A stretch of 64,000 bases of DNA from Haliscomenobacter hydrossis DSM 1100 (lineage in GTDB: Bacteria; Bacteroidota; Bacteroidia; Chitinophagales; Saprospiraceae): the NCBI RefSeq assembly GCF_000212735.1, contig NC_015510.1:5457001-5521000 (forward strand), read 5' to 3'. Of this stretch, positions 34,387 through 43,284 are shown piece after piece. The first letter of the stretch is position 1. Each line of letters begins with the position of its first letter. The notes under the pieces were generated by a model, which made no database searches, was not told the DNA's origin, and saw nothing but the letters and a program-made list of their open reading frames with translations. Made by a program: the position numbers and the translations under genes.

Positions 34387-35586
34387 TTATAATTTCGGCA
34401 CCTGACTCAACTTGACACCCAGCACCTGCCGACTAATGGCATTCAGTTCTTCCGCCGTTCCTTCAACGTGAAAGGTCTGCTGCACATGCCGATAAGATTG
34501 CTTTTTTTTGAGCACCAAAGCCGGGGAAGAGGTTTCCAGCTCGTAAAAAGCGCCCATTTGTTCACCTTTGTCATTGGGGCCATCGTTGTAGGTATTGACC
34601 ACATCGCCACGGTAGGGGTAGCGTTGGTTTTCCCACATGGAATTTACGTAGGCGGTATCGCCCTGATAATTGAAGCGAATGATGGTCAATGTGCCATTTG
34701 CGGCATCGTAACTGCCCGCAACGGGTTTGACGATGCCGGGGGGAATGCCAATTTTACCCCGGGATTTGGCGTCACCTTTGAAGAAGAGTACGCTGTCTGT
34801 TTTGAGCAAACGTGCAGCATCAATTTTGCCAAAATAGGCGTCATTGACCAGGTCTGCTCCCCCGCCCTTAAAGGGCAAAACCACTACTTGTGAAGGACTT
34901 GCTTTGAGCATACCCAGTAACCAAATGGACACTACCCCCTTGGATTTGTCCCAATCCTCGCGGCCTTCATTGCTGAGTTGGTTGTCGCTTTCATAGGCCA
35001 CCCATTTTACTTTGTCCAGAGGCACTTGCAACAGATCGGCTGCCTCTTTTTCTTTCAGCAAGCGAATCCGGCGGTCAATCTTGAGGTCGAAGCGCGTGCC
35101 TGCATAGTTCTCCAAACTGAAACTTTTGACAAAACGCGCCTGTCGTTTGTCTTTTTCCACCGCAGGATAATTCATCGTGTCAATGGCACCGGGTGTTTGC
35201 CAGTGCGGAAGGTCAAAAGGGTCACCTTTTTTGAAGTACAGGCCGTACTGCCCCCCTTCTGGCCCCAACCAAAAACGCTCTTCACCGCCAAAGGCATTCA
35301 TGTGGGGCTGGTATTCGCCTTTTTTGATCAAATCGTGGTTGATCCAGCCGTAGCTGTTGCCGTTCATGCCGGAGGCGGTGCTGGTCATTACGCGGCCTTG
35401 AAAAGCTGCCGCGAGGAGGACTTTGCGCTCACCGTCTTCGAGGAGGATGACGGGGGTATGGGCTTTGAGTTGCTTGTAATCGTCGGCGAATGAACTGGTG
35501 TCACTCGCAGATTCGGTCGTGGTTGCACGATTTTGGCAGGCCTGGAACAAGCAAATAATCAGGAGGAAAAGAAGTAATTTTTGCAT
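34387..35586 (-). CDS. Lipoprotein of unknown function (galactose-mutarotase-like fold possible)
   Basis: 399 residues. Lipoprotein signal MQKLLLFLLIICLFQACQN with Cys17. The body is strand rich: RVMTSTASGMNGNSYGWINHDLI, GGEERFWLGPEGGQYGLYFKKGDPFDLPHWQTP, VVLPFKGGG, GKIGIPPGIVKPVAGSYDAANGTLTIIRFNY. The 'GGEERFWLGPEGG' stretch recalls the mutarotase-like DUF6786 family of Bacteroidota; I do not know an assigned function. It lies upstream of the GH106 rhamnosidase on the same strand (gap 85 bases) and may share its transcript, which suggests a carbohydrate role. Confidence 0.8.
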   Translation of the reverse strand: MQKLLLFLLIICLFQACQNRATTTESASDTSSFADDYKQLKAHTPVILLEDGERKVLLAAAFQGRVMTSTASGMNGNSYGWINHDLIKKGEYQPHMNAFGGEERFWLGPEGGQYGLYFKKGDPFDLPHWQTPGAIDTMNYPAVEKDKRQARFVKSFSLENYAGTRFDLKIDRRIRLLKEKEAADLLQVPLDKVKWVAYESDNQLSNEGREDWDKSKGVVSIWLLGMLKASPSQVVVLPFKGGGADLVNDAYFGKIDAARLLKTDSVLFFKGDAKSRGKIGIPPGIVKPVAGSYDAANGTLTIIRFNYQGDTAYVNSMWENQRYPYRGDVVNTYNDGPNDKGEQMGAFYELETSSPALVLKKKQSYRHVQQTFHVEGTAEELNAISRQVLGVKLSQVPKL

Positions 35587-35673
35587 CGGTGTTTTGCTGG
35601 TGGACTGAATGTCCTAAAAGTACCGAAAATGATCAATTTAAAAAGAGTTGGGTCATCCCGAATTTTGAAAAAA

Positions 35674-35809
35674 ACCAAAGCGACATTTTTTTAACACAAA
35701 GGCCACAAAGAAAAGCACAAAGGACACAAAGTTAGACGTTGGCGACGCTTTGCTTAGTGTTCTTTGTGCTGCCTTCGTGTTCTTTGTGTTAAAAAATGTC
35801 GCTTTGGTG
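35674..35809. repeat. Palindromic repeat with CCAAAGCGACA ends
   Basis: CCAAAGCGACATTTTTTTAA at the left faces TTAAAAAATGTCGCTTTGG at the right; inner ACACAAAGGCCACAAAGAA faces TTCTTTGTGTT. It also extends outward through AATTTTGAAA/TTTGAAAATT. No coding content. Confidence 0.88.
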
Positions 35810-35852
35810 TTAGTTTGAAAATTCGGAATGATGACTCATGTATATCATCTTT

Positions 35853-37295
35853 TTATTTTTCCCCCACAAAAACATATGGACTATTGCCTGGAGAACCCGT
35901 ACAGAGTGCATCGGCATCCCATCGGCCAGCCGTTTTTTCCCACTTACAAGTACTGGTGTTGCACTTGAAGCTGAGGTTGTCCCACCAAACCCGATTGCAT
36001 TTTGGGAAAACGTATTTGTTGTGGGCACCGGCAGGGATGTTGATGGTCTGGCCACTGCTGCCACCCGGTAGCCTGAACTCTACCCAGGTATGGTCGCTTA
36101 CACTGCGAAAGGTTTGGGCGGCACAAGCGCAAGTTGGATTGTTGATGGAACCCGCTGATTTTTTTGACCATAAAATATTGTAAATAGGCGACTTGGTACT
36201 CGCGCCAATGGCACTGTACATCACTTTTGAGGTGTACAAATCGATTTGGAGGGCTACATTGCGACCAGGATCCTGAAGGTAGACCGACCAATCGTCGCGC
36301 CCAACTTCGTTGAAGGTAAAACGGGTGGTACCCACTAAATCGCGTTCCAGCCATTTGCCCGAAGCGTCTTTGGCTAAAGTGCCCCGGCCTTCGGCGCCGT
36401 TGTGGAATTCGATCATTTCTACATTGCGGCCATTGGCACTTTGGCTGGCCTGACCACTCGTGAGCCTGAGGTAACGCAGGGGGGCTGGGCGATCGCCTCT
36501 AAAGGCCAAACAACTCACCGAATAAGTAGAATCCAGTAGCATTTTTTTCTCTTCTTTGGCCAGAGGATACTCATACAAGGTGCGGAATTTATCGGTTTGT
36601 TGCATCAACAAACTGGGGAGTGTACCCATGTCGATATTCAACTTAGCCAGGCAATTTTTAGTATCCAAGGAGTGCATGAGGCCAAAGGCATGCCCCAGTT
36701 CATGAGACCAACCTGCCAGCTCGGTACTCAACATATGGGGGCGATTGATGAAAATGTCATAGCAATTGTTCCAAAAACTCCCCGTCATTTTTAATACCCC
36801 ACCCCAGCCGCCAGCGTCACCCGTCGTACCTTCCAGAACGGAAATCACTATGTTACGGTTGCTGAGGAATTCTTGTCCGAAATTGGCTTTAATGAAGTCG
36901 TAGTTTTTGTTCCAGTCAACGGCATCTGCCACACTGTAGTTTGAACGCAACACACTGACTTCCGGATCAAATTCGAAAGTGACGCCCAGCATCTTCAAAT
37001 AGTGGCTTTGCATGATGGCCAAAATTGCCGCGATGGCTTCTTTGGCTCTGGGCTTTTCCACTTGTCCAGCTGGGACAATGTACAGGCCTTTCACCCGCAG
37101 ACGGGTGGCAACGGGAGCAAGGAGTAGCTGATTCGCTGAGTGCGTTTCATCCATTGCGTAGCTGTACTCCGTGTTTTTTACCACCAGACTGCTGAGCGAC
37201 TCCTGTACTTCAAAGGGTTGAAGCGACCCTGAGTTTTGAGCGTTTAAGCCTGCAAAACTCAAAATGGCCAGAACGATTAATTGAAAATTTTTCAT
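35853..37295 (-). CDS. Secreted zincin metalloprotease
   Basis: 480 residues. Signal peptide MKNFQLIVLAILSFAGLNAQ. The catalytic motif is GWSHELGHAFGLMHSLD (HExxHxxGxxH, a metzincin-type zinc site). Before it lies a matrixin-like stretch (FEFDPEVSVLRSNYSVADAVDW, NRNIVISVLEGTTGDAGGWGG). Residues ~285-400 look like a beta-rich accessory domain, and the last 90 are Cys-rich (NNPTCACAAQTF, FPKCNRVWWDNLSFKCNTSTCKWE, DALCTGSPG). No T9SS tail is visible. The extracellular protein next to it (37375-38937) is on the same strand, and a terminator separates them. Substrate unknown. Confidence 0.9.
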   Translation of the reverse strand: MKNFQLIVLAILSFAGLNAQNSGSLQPFEVQESLSSLVVKNTEYSYAMDETHSANQLLLAPVATRLRVKGLYIVPAGQVEKPRAKEAIAAILAIMQSHYLKMLGVTFEFDPEVSVLRSNYSVADAVDWNKNYDFIKANFGQEFLSNRNIVISVLEGTTGDAGGWGGVLKMTGSFWNNCYDIFINRPHMLSTELAGWSHELGHAFGLMHSLDTKNCLAKLNIDMGTLPSLLMQQTDKFRTLYEYPLAKEEKKMLLDSTYSVSCLAFRGDRPAPLRYLRLTSGQASQSANGRNVEMIEFHNGAEGRGTLAKDASGKWLERDLVGTTRFTFNEVGRDDWSVYLQDPGRNVALQIDLYTSKVMYSAIGASTKSPIYNILWSKKSAGSINNPTCACAAQTFRSVSDHTWVEFRLPGGSSGQTINIPAGAHNKYVFPKCNRVWWDNLSFKCNTSTCKWEKTAGRWDADALCTGSPGNSPYVFVGEK

Positions 37296-37330
37296 ATTGG
37301 ATTTTAATTGTTTTTACGGTAAAAACAAAA

Positions 37331-37375
37331 AAAATCAGGAGCGGCTCCTTGAAAATCAAAGCCGCTCCTGATTTT
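37331..37375 (-). terminator. Intrinsic terminator
   Basis: 15-bp perfect stem (37331-37345 with 37361-37375: AAAATCAGGAGCGGC and complement), followed on the minus strand by a T run. It abuts the stop of the 520-residue gene. Confidence 0.9.
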
Positions 37376-38937
37376 CAGAAACAACCTAAACTCCCCCATT
37401 CAGTGGAAAAAATAGTCCCCCATACTTTATAGCATTGTTTCAAATCCGCTGCACTGGCAAACTTGACCTCCATACCGAGTGGATCGATGCAGGATACTCC
37501 TTCTACTTTCAAGACGATGTTTTTTGCTGAACTTGGAATGTCGTATTGTTTGTAACTACCCAGCGCGATTTGGTCGTTTTTGAGCACATTCCCAGCTGCA
37601 TCGGTATAGGTTAGCGCAATCGTGGCCACATAACCCGCTTCATTAAAAACCATCAAATATCCATTCTTAGGCGCAGCAGGAGTCAGCACAATGGCTTCTT
37701 TTTCAATCCAGCCAAATGCTATCGGAATCAGTTTTAAATTATTATCGATGGCATAACCCGCATTATCCGCATAAGCGACGGCGCTTAAAAAATAACCATT
37801 GGCCACGGATACCCATGCTTTACCGCCATTTACAGTCGATTTCAGGTTCCCTTGTTCATCGATGCCAAGGCCCTGGTCAAAACTTTTGGCGCTGATGCTT
37901 TTCATTTTTCCAGGAACCTGGCTCCAATTCTTACCCGCATCATTGGTACGCCAGATGTCACCCACATTAAGGGCCCAGGCGGTGTTTCCATTCACTGCCG
38001 AGATACTTTGCGCCACGCCACTCACTTTTGACCAGGTAAAGCCAGCGTCCAGGGTTCGATAAATTTCCAGTTTGTCATTGACGCCCCAGGCAATCTTGTC
38101 GTCCACTCCGGATATTTGTTTCAGCAGACCGGAGGTTGTCCTCCAGGTCGTACCTCCATCCAGGGTCTGTTCAATTTTTCCCTCAAAGTTGATGCCCCAG
38201 GCAGTCGTATTGTTTATTGCGGAAACGTAGGCCAATTTTTTGTTCAGATCATTCCAGGTTTTGCCAGCATCCATGGATTTGGAAAGATTCCCCGCAATGT
38301 TGATGCGCCAGATGATTTGTTTCAGCGGAGCGGAGATTTGATCCGGGAAAGTACCACTGCCCATTGCCCCCATGGTTTCGGCGGCTGTTGTGCTCGGCGA
38401 GCTGGTCGTAGAGATGGAAGAAGACCGATAGATCTGCCATTGGGCACTCAGCCAGCCGGGCTGAACCGCGCCCATTTCCAAGGCTCCAGTCTCCGTATGC
38501 AAATAAAGGCTCCGCCATTTGTTCTTGATGCGCACCAGATTGGTACCGGCTACCGGCTCCATGATCCACATGGCGCTTAGCCAGCCTGGGCCTGCTGCGC
38601 CTACCGCTGGAAATTTGGCGTCAGTCTCCGCGTGCAGATAGGCTCCACTGGCCACATGCTTGAGTCGCACATCGGTGCTGTTGGCAATTTTTTCTACGGT
38701 CCAAACTGCTTTTTCACCTTGTGAACCCAATCCTGTTTTTCCGGCATCCGCCTGGATGTAGCTTTTTCGCCAGAAGTTCTGGATTTCGGCGGTTTCTTGT
38801 GCCGTTAGCTGCTGTGCAGCAATCAGGAGGCCACAAATGAGCAACAACTTGGGGTACACGGCGATAAAACCACGCCAGGTTTGTTTTATTGATTCGATCG
38901 CCGGGTCTGCTCTGCGTTTTTTGGTTAGCTGTTTCAC
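37375..38937 (-). CDS. Secreted propeller/tectonin-type protein with cytolysin-C-like tail
   Basis: 520 residues. A long basic n-region precedes a signal at ~28-47 (PKLLLICGLLIAAQQLTAQ). Residues ~50-175 look like a beta-trefoil (NFWRKSYIQADAGKTGLGSQ, RWRSLYLHTETGALEMG; repeated QPGWLSAQW). Residues ~205-385 contain six tectonin/BNR-like repeats (SAINNTTAWGINFEGKIEQT, RTLDAGFTWSKVSG, AVNGNTAWALNVGDIWRT). The last ~110 residues (KNGYLMVFNEAGYVATIALT, SSAKNIVLKVEG, KVWGTIFSTEWGSLGC) resemble the Thiol_cytolys_C domain that binds membranes in cholesterol-dependent cytolysins; the pore-forming domains are missing. So binding is more likely than lysis. It faces a divergent response regulator. Confidence 0.78.
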   Translation of the reverse strand: MKQLTKKRRADPAIESIKQTWRGFIAVYPKLLLICGLLIAAQQLTAQETAEIQNFWRKSYIQADAGKTGLGSQGEKAVWTVEKIANSTDVRLKHVASGAYLHAETDAKFPAVGAAGPGWLSAMWIMEPVAGTNLVRIKNKWRSLYLHTETGALEMGAVQPGWLSAQWQIYRSSSISTTSSPSTTAAETMGAMGSGTFPDQISAPLKQIIWRINIAGNLSKSMDAGKTWNDLNKKLAYVSAINNTTAWGINFEGKIEQTLDGGTTWRTTSGLLKQISGVDDKIAWGVNDKLEIYRTLDAGFTWSKVSGVAQSISAVNGNTAWALNVGDIWRTNDAGKNWSQVPGKMKSISAKSFDQGLGIDEQGNLKSTVNGGKAWVSVANGYFLSAVAYADNAGYAIDNNLKLIPIAFGWIEKEAIVLTPAAPKNGYLMVFNEAGYVATIALTYTDAAGNVLKNDQIALGSYKQYDIPSSAKNIVLKVEGVSCIDPLGMEVKFASAADLKQCYKVWGTIFSTEWGSLGCF

Positions 38938-39051
38938 GTATATTGGTTTTGGTGGATGAATGAATTAGATGGTAGTGATGGGACAAAATTGATCAAAATA
39001 GGCAGGCCGTACAATCACCCTAAGCGGTGAAAAAACTGGGTCTTTTGCAGC

Positions 39052-39079
39052 AAAAACTCACCCGGCCGGGTGAGTTTTT
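39052..39079. promoter_or_regulatory. 28-bp perfect palindrome between divergent genes
   Basis: AAAAACTCACCCGG directly followed by its complement, with a T run after. It lies in a divergent intergenic region, 41 bases before the response-regulator start. It may be an operator or a leader hairpin that attenuates the two-component operon. Confidence 0.7.
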
Positions 39080-39120
39080 TATTCATCAAAAGCACTTAAC
39101 TTTACAGGAATTTAGACCAC

Positions 39121-39762
39121 ATGAAAAAGACCAAAATCAGCATCATTGAGGACAATAAGGTTGTGCGTGAAAATGTATCCAAGTTCGTGGGGTTCCATGA
39201 AGAATTTGAACTGTGCCAGGTACATGGATCCGTAGAATCTTTTTTGCACGCGTTGAACATCAATCCTTCCATCCAATCAGATATCTTGATTCTTGACATC
39301 GGGCTTCCCGGTTTGTCTGGGCTGGAAGCCATTCCCCTGATTTTGGAAAAATTGCCCCATCAGGACATCATCATGCTCACCACTTATGAAGAGGAAGACG
39401 TGATCCTCAAAGCCTTGTGCTCGGGAGCCTGTTCTTATATTTCCAAAAAAGCCAGCCTGGACGAAATTGTGGAGGCCTTGCGCATTGTGGCCAATGGAGG
39501 CTCGTACATGTCGCCCTCCGTCGCCCGCGAAATTGTCAATCACCTGATGGGCGGCAGGGTCAGCAAAGCGAGTATTTTGTCGGATCGACAAAAAGAGATT
39601 TTGGAAAAACTGGTGGACGGCAAGAGTTACGCCACAATTTCCACGGAGTTGTTCATCTCCGTAGAAACGGTGCGTTCACACGTCAAGAAGTTGTATAAAG
39701 TACTACAAGTAAACAATAAAACCGAGGCGATTACGCAGTACATGAAAGGATACATCAAATAA
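39121..39762 (+). CDS. NarL/LuxR-family response regulator
   Basis: 213 residues. Receiver domain with acidic pocket ISIIEDNKVVREN, phosphoacceptor Asp in DILILDIGLPGLSG, Thr in IIMLTTYEEED and Lys in SYISKKASLDEI. After residue ~145 comes a LuxR-type helix-turn-helix (ILSDRQKEILEKLVDGKSYATISTEL, FISVETVRSHVKKLYKVLQVNNKTEAI). It is expected to be phosphorylated by the kinase encoded 68 bases downstream and to bind a promoter, perhaps its own. A perfect palindrome precedes it. Confidence 0.96.
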   Translation: MKKTKISIIEDNKVVRENVSKFVGFHEEFELCQVHGSVESFLHALNINPSIQSDILILDIGLPGLSGLEAIPLILEKLPHQDIIMLTTYEEEDVILKALCSGACSYISKKASLDEIVEALRIVANGGSYMSPSVAREIVNHLMGGRVSKASILSDRQKEILEKLVDGKSYATISTELFISVETVRSHVKKLYKVLQVNNKTEAITQYMKGYIK

Positions 39763-39830
39763 GATAAACCAATTTGAATATTCGGTATCTTGAGCACGTG
39801 AATCCCAAACACCCGCTTAAAACCTGCTCT

Positions 39831-42800
39831 ATGATTTCCCGAAATCGATGCCATCACCACCTGTTCAGGTGTGTAGGGTTGTTGTGTATTTATTTTTGCT
39901 TGTGCTCGATGTTTGGTTGTAATCAGACTCACCCCAACGAAAATTTACCCCACTTTGTCCCCGTGTTTGTTCCTGCCAATGGGCATCTTGTCCCTCAGGA
40001 CAGCATGATTCCGCCGCAAACCACAGCGCTGGGTTCTGTGTTTATTGGGCCCAATTGTACGCCGCTGGAAGTACCTGCCCATACCAACGTTCAAGCACTC
40101 GGTCGGCCTGAAAATAGACCAGCAAATTTACCAACCATAGCCATCCCTGGACAAAACGGCTTCACCCTGCCCAGCGTAAGCCTTGCAATCGATCAGCCAA
40201 TGGCCATGGGTATCCCCGAAACAAGTCTGGCCAAAGATGCCCACATCAGCGACCACAATCCTGACAATTTTAGTTCTTTCAGCGTATTGCAGGGTTTAAA
40301 ACACATCCAAACTACTTGTTTGCTGCTGGACCAGTTGGGCTGCTTGTGGATCGGCACCGATGGCGGCGGACTGAGCCGTTACGATGGCAAACAGTTCATC
40401 ACCTATACCGATCAAACGGGCTTGGGCGGCAATAGCATCAGCAGCATTTTTCAGGATAAAACGGGCAACATCTGGATCGGTTTTTGGAGTGGGGGCATCT
40501 CCAAATTCGATGGAAATTATTTCACCAATTACCATCTCGCAGAAGGATTTACCGATGCTCCAGTCATCAAAATCATCCAGGATCGTGCGGAGAATTTATG
40601 GTTTTGCACTTCGGATGGACTAATCAAATACCATGGCAAAAACTTTGTGCACTACACCGAAAAACAGGGCTTGCTCAACAATGATGTCCTTTGCGCCCTG
40701 GAAGATAAAAAGGGGAATCTTTGGTTTGGTTCAGCGGGTGGATTGAGCAAATTTGATGGCCAAACTTTCCACCATTATACCAACAAAAACGGACTCAAAG
40801 CCAATTACATCTATGCCATCCGGGAAGACAAAAACGGATTGCTTTGGCTCGGTTCCACCGGAGGGCTGGCGTCTACTTTTGACGGCACCACCTTTGCACA
40901 TTATCAGCTCAACGCCGATTTTATCATTACCAACATCATTCAGGACAAAAATGAACACATCTGGTTTGCCTCGGATGGAGTGGGCTTACTTCGCTTAAAT
41001 ACGCACCAGAATACCCTGACCCGATTCACCGAAAAACAAGGTTTGAGCAATAATTTCATTTCGGATCTGCTCGAAGACCGCACGGGTGCGATCTGGTGCA
41101 GTTCTCTGGGAGGAGGAGTGATCAAATATGCGGGCAATTCATTCTCGCATTTTACCGTGGAAGAAGGCCTCAGCAGCGACATTGTGTTCGATGTGCTGAA
41201 AGACCGCAATGGCCATATGTGGTTTGGCACCCGTGGTGGTGGTTTGGTACAACTGGATCGCAGCAAAAATATTTTTCGTCATTACTCAACCGAAGATGGC
41301 CTGGGGCACAAGTTGGACAACAACAGCGTGTTCAGCCTTTTAGAAGACCGACAAGGGAATATTTGGTGTGGAACCTGGGGTGGGGGCGTTTCGAAATTCA
41401 ATGGCAGAAATTTTGTCACCTATACGCAGGAATCGGGCTTGTGTGGCAATGATATTCGTTGCATCTATCAAGATCGAAGTGGCGCCATTTGGTTTGGATC
41501 CTGGAATAGTGGAGTTTCCCGACTTGACCCTACTGGTCAGTTTTTTACCAATTATTCCACCGTAGAAGGGCTGAGCCACAATGACATCAAAAGCATCATC
41601 GAAGATCAGCGCGGTAATATCTGGATTGGCACCAGAGGTGGAGGCCTCAACCAGCTTGACCAACAGCGCAAAAAAATCACCCATTTTACTACGCAGGAAG
41701 GATTCTTCAGCGATGATGTGTCTGGCCTTGTAGAAGATAAATTGGGTCAAATTTGGATCAGCAGTGTCGGCAATGGGCTGATTCGATTGGATCAGGCCCA
41801 GCGGCAGTTCACCCGCTTTGGCGTAGCGGAAGGACTGATCAACAACAATATTTTGAGCTTGACCCTGGATGAACAGGACAACCTTTGGCTAGGTACCCGC
41901 GGTGGCTTGAGTAAATTGTCTCAGGTGGCGTTGAAGCAATTGGAAAAAGCGCAGTCTGCACCACCTGAAGTCTTGAAACAATCGCCGGTACTCTTCAAAA
42001 ACTATGCCTACGAGGATGGCTTTTTAGGGGTGTCTTGCTATTTGGGTGCCATTGGACAGGATACCGCAGGCAACATTTGGGTGGGTGCCAGTGACCGGCT
42101 TACCGTGTACCACCCGGGCGGCGATAACCTTGAAGCTCAGACCCCCAAGGTAGAGCTGAGCAACATCAGCTTGTTCAACGAATCAATCCCTTGGGCACTA
42201 TTGGCGGGCAAAAAGGATACTTCTTTCAATTTGAGCAATGGCGTAAAAGTTGGCCAATTCCGGTTTGACCGTTTAATGCCCTGGAAAGGGGTTCCCGAAC
42301 AATTGAGTCTGGCCCACCACAACAATTTCCTCAGCTTTCATTTCATTGGCATTGCCACCAAATCGCCGCAAAAAATGCGCTATCAGTACAAATTGGAAGG
42401 CATTGACGCCAATTGGAGCGGGCTAAGTGCGCTTACCGAAGTGCCTTACGGCAACCTGCCACCGAGAACATATACGTTTAAGGTTCGAGCCATGAACGCA
42501 GACGGTTATTGGAGCAAAACCCTTACTTATCCTTTTACCATCCGCCCGCCCTGGTGGAAAACCTGGTGGGCTTATTTGCTTTATGCGGGGCTTTTTGCAG
42601 CAGTTGTTTATGTTTTTATCCAATACCGCACCGCCCAGGCCATCCAAAAAGTAAAAGCCCTTGAAGCCATCCGTACCAAAATTTCCAGTGACTTGCATGA
42701 TGATGTCGGTTCCATTTTATCGGGCCTGGCCATGCAATCCCAGGTGATGGCCTACACCGCGCCAGCTGAAATCAAAACGGCCCTCAACGAACTGAGTGAC

Positions 42801-43256
42801 ATGAGCCGCGATGCCATGGAACGCATGCGCGATGTCGTTTGGGTCATCGATTCCCGCAAGGACAAATACGAAAACCTGATTGACCGGATGCGCGTTTTTG
42901 CTGAAAAAACCCTGGGGGTCAAAAACATTGCTTACCAATTTGAAGTGCGCAGTATTGATGGAAAAAAATTCATCGACCCGGAAAAACGCCAAAACATTTA
43001 CCTGATTTTTAAGGAGGCCATTGCCAATATTGTAAAACATTCGGATGCTAATCAGGTCAACATCATTTTTGAACAAGAGAAGGGACGTTTGCGCTTGGTG
43101 GTACAAGACAACGGAACACGTGAAGAACAAATGGTTTCCGATGGATTAGGCCTGAGCAATATGACTATGCGGGCGAAAAACATGGGAGGTAGTTTGGATG
43201 CCGTATTTGAAAATGGCTTCAGGGTAGAATTAAATCTGAATCAAAATAAAACATGA
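39831..43256 (+). CDS. Reg_prop/Y_Y_Y sensor histidine kinase
   Basis: 1141 residues from the ATG at 39831 (MISRNRCHHHLFRCVGLLCI), chosen because it begins a signal sequence that ends LCSMFGCN, a possible lipobox; a TTG at 39774 is the other option. Residues ~130-720 form about 14 Reg_prop blades (DRAGNIWIG, GGGLSRYDGKQFITYT). The Y_Y_Y domain (YQYKLEGIDANWSGLSALTEVPYGNLPPRTYTF) comes next, then a membrane helix (AYLLYAGLFAAVVYVF, ~911-930), a HisKA_3 dimerisation helix (ISSDLHDDVGSILSG, phospho-His) and HATPase (EAIANIVKHSD, DGLGLSNMTMRAK). The propeller probably senses an extracellular sugar or envelope signal. It pairs with the response regulator upstream. Confidence 0.94.
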   Translation: MISRNRCHHHLFRCVGLLCIYFCLCSMFGCNQTHPNENLPHFVPVFVPANGHLVPQDSMIPPQTTALGSVFIGPNCTPLEVPAHTNVQALGRPENRPANLPTIAIPGQNGFTLPSVSLAIDQPMAMGIPETSLAKDAHISDHNPDNFSSFSVLQGLKHIQTTCLLLDQLGCLWIGTDGGGLSRYDGKQFITYTDQTGLGGNSISSIFQDKTGNIWIGFWSGGISKFDGNYFTNYHLAEGFTDAPVIKIIQDRAENLWFCTSDGLIKYHGKNFVHYTEKQGLLNNDVLCALEDKKGNLWFGSAGGLSKFDGQTFHHYTNKNGLKANYIYAIREDKNGLLWLGSTGGLASTFDGTTFAHYQLNADFIITNIIQDKNEHIWFASDGVGLLRLNTHQNTLTRFTEKQGLSNNFISDLLEDRTGAIWCSSLGGGVIKYAGNSFSHFTVEEGLSSDIVFDVLKDRNGHMWFGTRGGGLVQLDRSKNIFRHYSTEDGLGHKLDNNSVFSLLEDRQGNIWCGTWGGGVSKFNGRNFVTYTQESGLCGNDIRCIYQDRSGAIWFGSWNSGVSRLDPTGQFFTNYSTVEGLSHNDIKSIIEDQRGNIWIGTRGGGLNQLDQQRKKITHFTTQEGFFSDDVSGLVEDKLGQIWISSVGNGLIRLDQAQRQFTRFGVAEGLINNNILSLTLDEQDNLWLGTRGGLSKLSQVALKQLEKAQSAPPEVLKQSPVLFKNYAYEDGFLGVSCYLGAIGQDTAGNIWVGASDRLTVYHPGGDNLEAQTPKVELSNISLFNESIPWALLAGKKDTSFNLSNGVKVGQFRFDRLMPWKGVPEQLSLAHHNNFLSFHFIGIATKSPQKMRYQYKLEGIDANWSGLSALTEVPYGNLPPRTYTFKVRAMNADGYWSKTLTYPFTIRPPWWKTWWAYLLYAGLFAAVVYVFIQYRTAQAIQKVKALEAIRTKISSDLHDDVGSILSGLAMQSQVMAYTAPAEIKTALNELSDMSRDAMERMRDVVWVIDSRKDKYENLIDRMRVFAEKTLGVKNIAYQFEVRSIDGKKFIDPEKRQNIYLIFKEAIANIVKHSDANQVNIIFEQEKGRLRLVVQDNGTREEQMVSDGLGLSNMTMRAKNMGGSLDAVFENGFRVELNLNQNKT

Positions 43257-43284
43257 ATTGTACCAAATTTTCTAATAAGCAGCG

